DNA of 21,324 nucleotides from Chara braunii (lineage: Eukaryota > Streptophyta > Charophyceae > Charales > Characeae): NCBI GenBank assembly GCA_003427395.1, contig BFEA01000277.1:9325-30648 (forward strand), read 5' to 3'. How positions within the stretch are numbered: the first letter of the stretch is position 1; every line of letters starts with the position of its first letter. Positions 17,839 to 21,324 of the stretch are shown here, one piece after another. A program made the position numbers and the translations under genes. The notes under the pieces are model-generated. The model was not told the origin of the DNA, searched no databases, and worked only from the letters and a program-made list of their open reading frames with translations.

Positions 17839-18944
17839 TTTTAAGGATTAGAACATTCAAGGTAGCAACGTAACATTGCGCAGTCCAGGAGGGAAAGCGA
17901 AATCCCCACAAGGACCCAAAATCTCACAGATTACAAATAACCTTAATCCTGTGTCTTGGGCAGGTGGAGCTAACATGCAACCCCAACTACCATCATTCAG
18001 ACAGCCCATGTAAACACCCAAAGACCCAAAGAAAAACGTATTAACTCATTACTGTAGTATCAATCGAGACCAAGTTATCAATAATTACAAAGCTCTTTCC
18101 CGGATTTAAGTCAGTGCCTAGTTACCGTCGGGGCTTCTTTAACCCAAACCACCGAAGATGCTGGTGAAGAAAATCTAAGGAAAGCGGTTTATGAATGGTC
18201 AAAAGTAAAAGGAAATAACCTCAATAAGTCCCTTCCTAAAAAGGAGGGCTGCAATACATGACCGGTTGAATCTTCGCCTCCGCTAGCGGGATCGTGAAAC
18301 CACCCACACTACCGTACAAGGAAAAAATCAAGAACGTCAATAACCGACTTGACAACGTTATATACCTACCCTCCCATAGTCTTTCAGCCCTAACCCCAAG
18401 GTAGATATATGAAGGACATAAATTACCTCCCAAGCTTCCACGAAGATAAAGCTGATCATGCCTAGTCTCAAACCGCCAGTTATCTCTTCATCCTTCATCG
18501 ATAGTGGACACGCGGCCTTCATTACATTCGCTCAGCATACTTGACGCCGCACTAGGAATTTCTTCCCCTGGTGAAGAGCCGATCCGCAAGCGCGTCCAGA
18601 TGATGAAGGAGCCCTGCTCTTTAGCCAACAGCTAAGAGCAAGCGGCTCCTTAGTGCCATGGCCTCATTACCATAATTAAGTCTCTGGGCTACTATTGATG
18701 TTTAAAGGGGCTGCCGGGCAGGACTTCCCTGAGTGCAAAGCACTCCCCTTCCCACTCAAGGAAAGGGTTGGTGAGGCCTGCAACTACCAAGAACGTTCCA
18801 AGCTCCCGACAGAGCGGACGAAGCCTAAACACAGACTGTAATCGCCGCTCTTTCTCACTCTCCTCGCAACACCACTCCCCGCGTCTTCGAGTGCTTCTCG
18901 GAGTAGCGCTAATTAGGGTTAACCGAAGATCGGGTCGGTGCAAC
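17839..18944 (-). other. Probable LINE 5' UTR
   Basis: About 1.1 kb upstream of ORF1 on the minus strand, with no frame that looks coding. It contains a strong hairpin (18606-18651) and a smaller one, GAGTGC-AAA-GCACTC, at 18731-18745. Assigning it to the LINE rests on position and on flanking-repeat sequence beginning at about 18945. Part of it could instead be flank. Confidence 0.5.
18606..18651. repeat. Two-tier hairpin in the LINE 5' region
   Basis: Outer arms AAGGAGCC (18606-18613) and GGCTCCTT (18644-18651) are perfect. Inner arms TGCTCTTTAG (18615-18624) and CTAAGAGCA (18632-18640) pair with one bulged T. The loop is CCAACAG. In total about 17 pairs lie within 46 nt. Confidence 0.75.
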
Positions 18945-19180
18945 GGTCAAAATGTGTTAGAAGAAAGATAGTAGGGAAAAAAGAAAAAATTTCGGCAACA
19001 CTTCGTTACCCCCAAGGGGTCAAAATGTGCGCAGATAGCATAAATGAGTAAGTCCTAACAAGATATATAAGTGCCCAAAAAAAAATCAAATTTGCAAAAA
19101 AACAAAAAAAAAACAGAAAATAAAAAAAGAAGTTGCAAATAAGATAATTCATTTTTTTAGAGCAAAAAAGAAAATTTTAA
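18945..19180. repeat. Flanking repeat with third TTTCGGC palindrome, then A-rich sequence
   Basis: GGTCAAAATGTG occurs at 18945-18956 and again at 19018-19029. The second is the right half of a TTTCGGC palindrome unit (18990-19030) related to those at 10526 and 10724. A-rich sequence follows. It appears to continue the tandem repeat interrupted by the LINE. Confidence 0.55.
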
Positions 19181-19745
19181 TCAAAGAGAAAGAAAAAAAA
19201 AGAAAAGAAAAACATAAAAACTTGAAGGGGGGGGGAGGGGAATGAAAAAAGTGATGAAAAAAGAGAGACATAGGTGAGAAAGAGAAAAACATTGGTGTGG
19301 GAGGTGGGGGAGATGATGGGGTTGTAGTTGGGAGAGGGAAGAGGGAGAGGAGGATGAGAGAATGAGAGAGAAGGATGAGAAAAGTGAAGAGGAGAAAGAA
19401 AGATTAGTGGAAGAGAGTGAAGAAAAAAATAGTGGAAAGGGAGTGGTATGAGAGAGCAGTGGAAAGGAGAGGAGAGAAGTGGAGAAAAGAAAACAGGAGA
19501 GTGAGGTTGGGAGAGGAGAAAATATAAAAATATGGTAGCGCATGGAGAAAAGTGAATGAGATGAGAGATTCGTGGGGAGAAGAGGAGAGAAATAAGAAAA
19601 GAGAAGAAAAAAGTGAGAAAAAATTATGGATTAGTGGTGGTGGGGAGAGAAAAAGGAAGGTGAAAAAAAAAAAAAAAAAAAAAAAAAAAGGAAGGTGAGA
19701 TAATGACGGGGAGAGAGGGAAAAAGGAGGGGGAAAGTGGATTAGT
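19181..19745 (+). repeat. Purine-rich tract of about 565 bp
   Basis: The plus strand is overwhelmingly A and G, with scattered T and very few C. It includes a G9 run (19227-19235) and an A27 run (19663-19689). Frames on the minus strand read as runs of Ser, Phe, Leu and Pro and are not genes. Confidence 0.8.
19650..19697 (+). repeat. A27 run flanked by 13-bp direct repeats
   Basis: AAAAAGGAAGGTG is present at 19650-19662 and again at 19685-19697, on either side of the A27 tract (the A runs merge). The layout matches a target-site duplication around a tail-only, fully 5'-truncated retroposition. Replication slippage within purine-rich sequence is an alternative. Confidence 0.55.
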
Positions 19746-20078
19746 GATGAGAGAGGTGATACCCAACTCTTGGGTGACCAAGAGCAGAAAATTTCACCAA
19801 GATCCTCAAGACCTTGGCTTTCACACACCCCTTGGGAAAATGGGTCTTCAAGGTGGTGATAAACTGTTGTTGCAGCAGTTTGATCTGATCGGAGAGATGA
19901 GATCTGTAGGCGAAGAAACATTATCTGGGGTTGACATAGATTTTGATCAGCCACCTAGTTCCATTGTAGTGCAGCCCCCTAGCTAGGACGATCTTCAAAC
20001 TTCAGTCCTCCAGCAAGTTGCCACACGACACTTTTGGAGATGGTCACGGGTAAAGAGAGGAGAGGTAGAGGGCAAATA
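19746..20078. other. Sequence with mixed composition and a short open frame
   Basis: Composition returns to normal after the purine tract. A plus-strand frame of 80 codons (19744-19986) and a minus-strand frame over the same bases are both open. The plus reading has an ordinary amino-acid mix (LLLQQFDLIGEMRSVGEE), but I do not recognise it and see no splice signals that would settle it. It could be an exon fragment or chance. Confidence 0.25.
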
Positions 20079-20127
20079 CTCTTTTGCCAATAACTATCCA
20101 CCAGCTGGGTGAAATTTGGCAAAAGAG
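20079..20127. repeat. 12-bp perfect inverted repeat
   Basis: CTCTTTTGCCAA (20079-20090) and TTGGCAAAAGAG (20116-20127) are exact reverse complements separated by 25 nt, which contain the smaller palindrome CCAGCTGG. It abuts the 37-nt hairpin starting at 20130. Confidence 0.85.
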
Positions 20128-20129
20128 AA

Positions 20130-20166
20130 CTCGTTGGAAAAATGTTTCAAAACCGCTTCCAACGAG
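20130..20166 (-). repeat. 37-nt hairpin, copy A
   Basis: Arms CTCGTTGGAA (20130-20139) and TTCCAACGAG (20157-20166) are perfect over 10 bp around a 17-nt loop. On the minus strand the left arm is followed by GCGG, exactly as in the copy at 21216-21252, and both are 37 nt long. Confidence 0.8.
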
Positions 20167-21215
20167 ATATGGCGCGGCATTAGATGCTGCCTGTAGTAAT
20201 AGCGTTCGATGAAGAAAACGAGTGCGAGTGGTTTTGGGAGCTTTTAAACCACCAGTACCCCGCCCAACCAAAGTTTTTTCACTTCTTGAATTCATGGAAG
20301 ATGTCAACAGGCCTGGTAGAGGCTTGGTAGAGCCTCGACACTGGTGTGGGTGGTAGCCCGTTTCGAAAACGAACGACCAGAGAAGACACAAGCACCAAAA
20401 AAAAAAAAAAAAGGAAAAGAACAGCTGTGCACAGGAAATCTGAAACAACCTGCCAACCTGCCTCCGACAACGGCGTGGATGGCGGCGTCGAGATCAGGAG
20501 GGACTAGGGTCCGGCCTTGCAACTTTTTTTTTTGTGTGAATGTGGCGTGTCTTGGAGTGAGGCCGCTGGACTTTTGAATGCATATCCCCCCAATGCATAG
20601 AAAGATACAGAGAAGATTAACATGCTTCTGTACGCAGGTATGGAGAATACAAATTGAACCAGAAAAAAAAAAAACTAAATTGGAAAAAAAAAAAAAAAAA
20701 AAACGATACGTGTCAGGTAGAGGGCCTAGAGGCTCAATTCGTGTGTCCTTCAAGTTCCCGTTAGCTACGCTTGTAGACCAATAAAATGGGAATGAATCTT
20801 CCCCTAGAACACGGAATGATACATAGAAGCCGTGCGCCTGAACCAGTCCCCATCTGCTGCTATTTTTTTTGGGTGAGCTGACGAGGTCCCGCCAACGCCG
20901 CCGTTGAGAGCTCGTCTGACATTCACAGCCACACTTAGCGGGAAAGAGAAAAGGGAAAAACAAAAAAAAAGCGAACGGGGAAAAAAAAAAAAAAAAGATC
21001 CGCATACAAGTACCGGTCGCCTGCTTTGAACGACCAGTCCCCCACTGTATGTCTGCTGTCCATTAGCTGCTCTCGCACGAAACAAAGAGGCTCGGCGACT
21101 TGCTAAAAGAATGGTTCGGAAAAGGTGCTTCGGGGGTACTAGTGGTTTAAAAAACATTGCAATTTTTTAAAGATTTTAGCTCCTAAATCACCGTACAAAA
21201 CTAGGCAATCTATAC
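20167..21215. other. Intergenic sequence with several poly-A runs
   Basis: No recognisable gene. A runs occur at about 20397-20412, 20660-20671, 20684-20703 and 20980-20996, with a T run near 20524. Long minus-strand frames through them consist of poly-Phe and low-complexity segments and are not believed. The runs may be tails of small retroposed elements, but I could not delimit any. Confidence 0.4.
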
Positions 21216-21252
21216 CTTGTTGGAAGCGGCTCGTCGAGAGGTTTCCAACAAG
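21216..21252 (+). repeat. 37-nt hairpin, copy B
   Basis: Arms CTTGTTGGAA (21216-21225) and TTCCAACAAG (21243-21252) are perfect over 10 bp. The 17-nt loop begins with GCGG and contains the palindrome CTCGTCGAG. Compared with copy A (in reverse complement), both arms carry the same compensated change, C-G to T-A, at the third pair. Confidence 0.8.
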
Positions 21253-21266
21253 CTAAAGAACAAAAC

Positions 21267-21299
21267 ATTTGATCCACCGTTTCAAATGTTACGATCAAA
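21267..21299. repeat. Overlapping inverted repeats near the window end
   Basis: CATTTGA and TCAAATG form one pair of 7-bp arms, and TTTGATC and GATCAAA form another, overlapping the first. They lie directly downstream of 37-nt hairpin copy B. Confidence 0.5.
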
Positions 21300-21324
21300 A
21301 GAGTGCACCAGTGTGATTACCAAA

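Larger units (their letters stand above)
10792..18944 (-). mobile_element. L1-type LINE retrotransposon, nearly full length, inactive
   Basis: A non-LTR retrotransposon read on the minus strand. It has ORF1 (DUF4283-like region and zinc knuckle), ORF2 (APE endonuclease, reverse transcriptase, zf-RVT zinc finger), a 3' UTR and a 28-base poly-A tail (T28 at 10792-10819 on the plus strand). Target-primed reverse transcription by ORF2 protein is the known insertion mechanism of the family. ORF2 has two in-frame stops and three frameshifts, and ORF1 has two stops and one frameshift, so the copy cannot encode its own proteins. The 3' end is exact. The 5' end is an estimate: just before 18945, where sequence resembling the flanking repeat (GGTCAAAATGTG) begins. 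I could not find a convincing target-site duplication. Confidence 0.9.

Noticed and set aside
10767-18975. Target-site duplication of the LINE between the bases left of 10792 and those near 18945
   Set aside because: Similarity (GTCAA...AATG) is partial and can equally come from the flanking tandem repeat; no exact duplication was found.
19181-19781. Minus-strand frames rich in Ser, Phe, Leu and Pro
   Set aside because: They are the translation of a purine-rich strand's complement, with no complexity or domain.
20304-21157. Minus-strand frames of 117-233 codons containing poly-Phe
   Set aside because: They run through several poly-A tracts, contain no recognisable domain, and compete with other open frames.

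Overview
The window looks like a piece of a large, repeat-rich streptophyte (most likely land plant) nuclear genome. The evidence is a plant-type L1 LINE (an ORF1 with a zinc knuckle, and an ORF2 with an APE endonuclease, a reverse transcriptase and a C-terminal zf-RVT domain), the remains of an LTR-retrotransposon gag, many A/T homopolymers and microsatellites, and no intact host gene. Four ambiguous bases (696, 765, 922, 2032) suggest a draft assembly. No tRNA, rRNA or CRISPR array could be supported. The species cannot be named from the sequence.

Layout. 1-945 is GC-rich, T-poor sequence with no convincing gene. 945-2200 is pyrimidine-rich and holds a decayed minisatellite (1738-1900). 2200-5140 has no recognisable gene. 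5145-5776 holds eight hairpins with an identical 18-nt loop and differing but self-complementary stems. 5800-6270 continues with further palindromes, including a 20-bp palindromic unit repeated three times. 6440-6475 is a TA microsatellite. 6925-7890 contains a diverged direct duplication of about 660 bp period and a perfect 24-bp tandem duplication. 8600-9936 (minus strand) is a dead gag gene, and 10200-10790 looks like its A/T-rich 5' flank.

10792 to about 18944 is an L1 LINE on the minus strand: poly-A tail (seen as T28 at 10792-10819), 3' UTR, ORF2, ORF1 and probable 5' UTR. Both ORFs carry stops and frameshifts, so the copy is dead. Related TTTCGGC-containing palindromic units lie on both sides of it in the same orientation, which suggests the LINE inserted into an older repeat, possibly the 5' flank of the gag-bearing element. 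18990-19745 continues that A-rich and then purine-rich sequence, with an A27 run between short direct repeats. 20079-20166 and 21216-21252 carry strong inverted repeats, two of them copies of the same 37-nt hairpin in opposite orientation.

Nothing here forms a working pathway. The biology is nested mobile elements plus structured repeats. The most unusual object is the hairpin cluster at 5145-5776: constant loop, variable but paired stems, and one nearby palindrome that lacks the loop.
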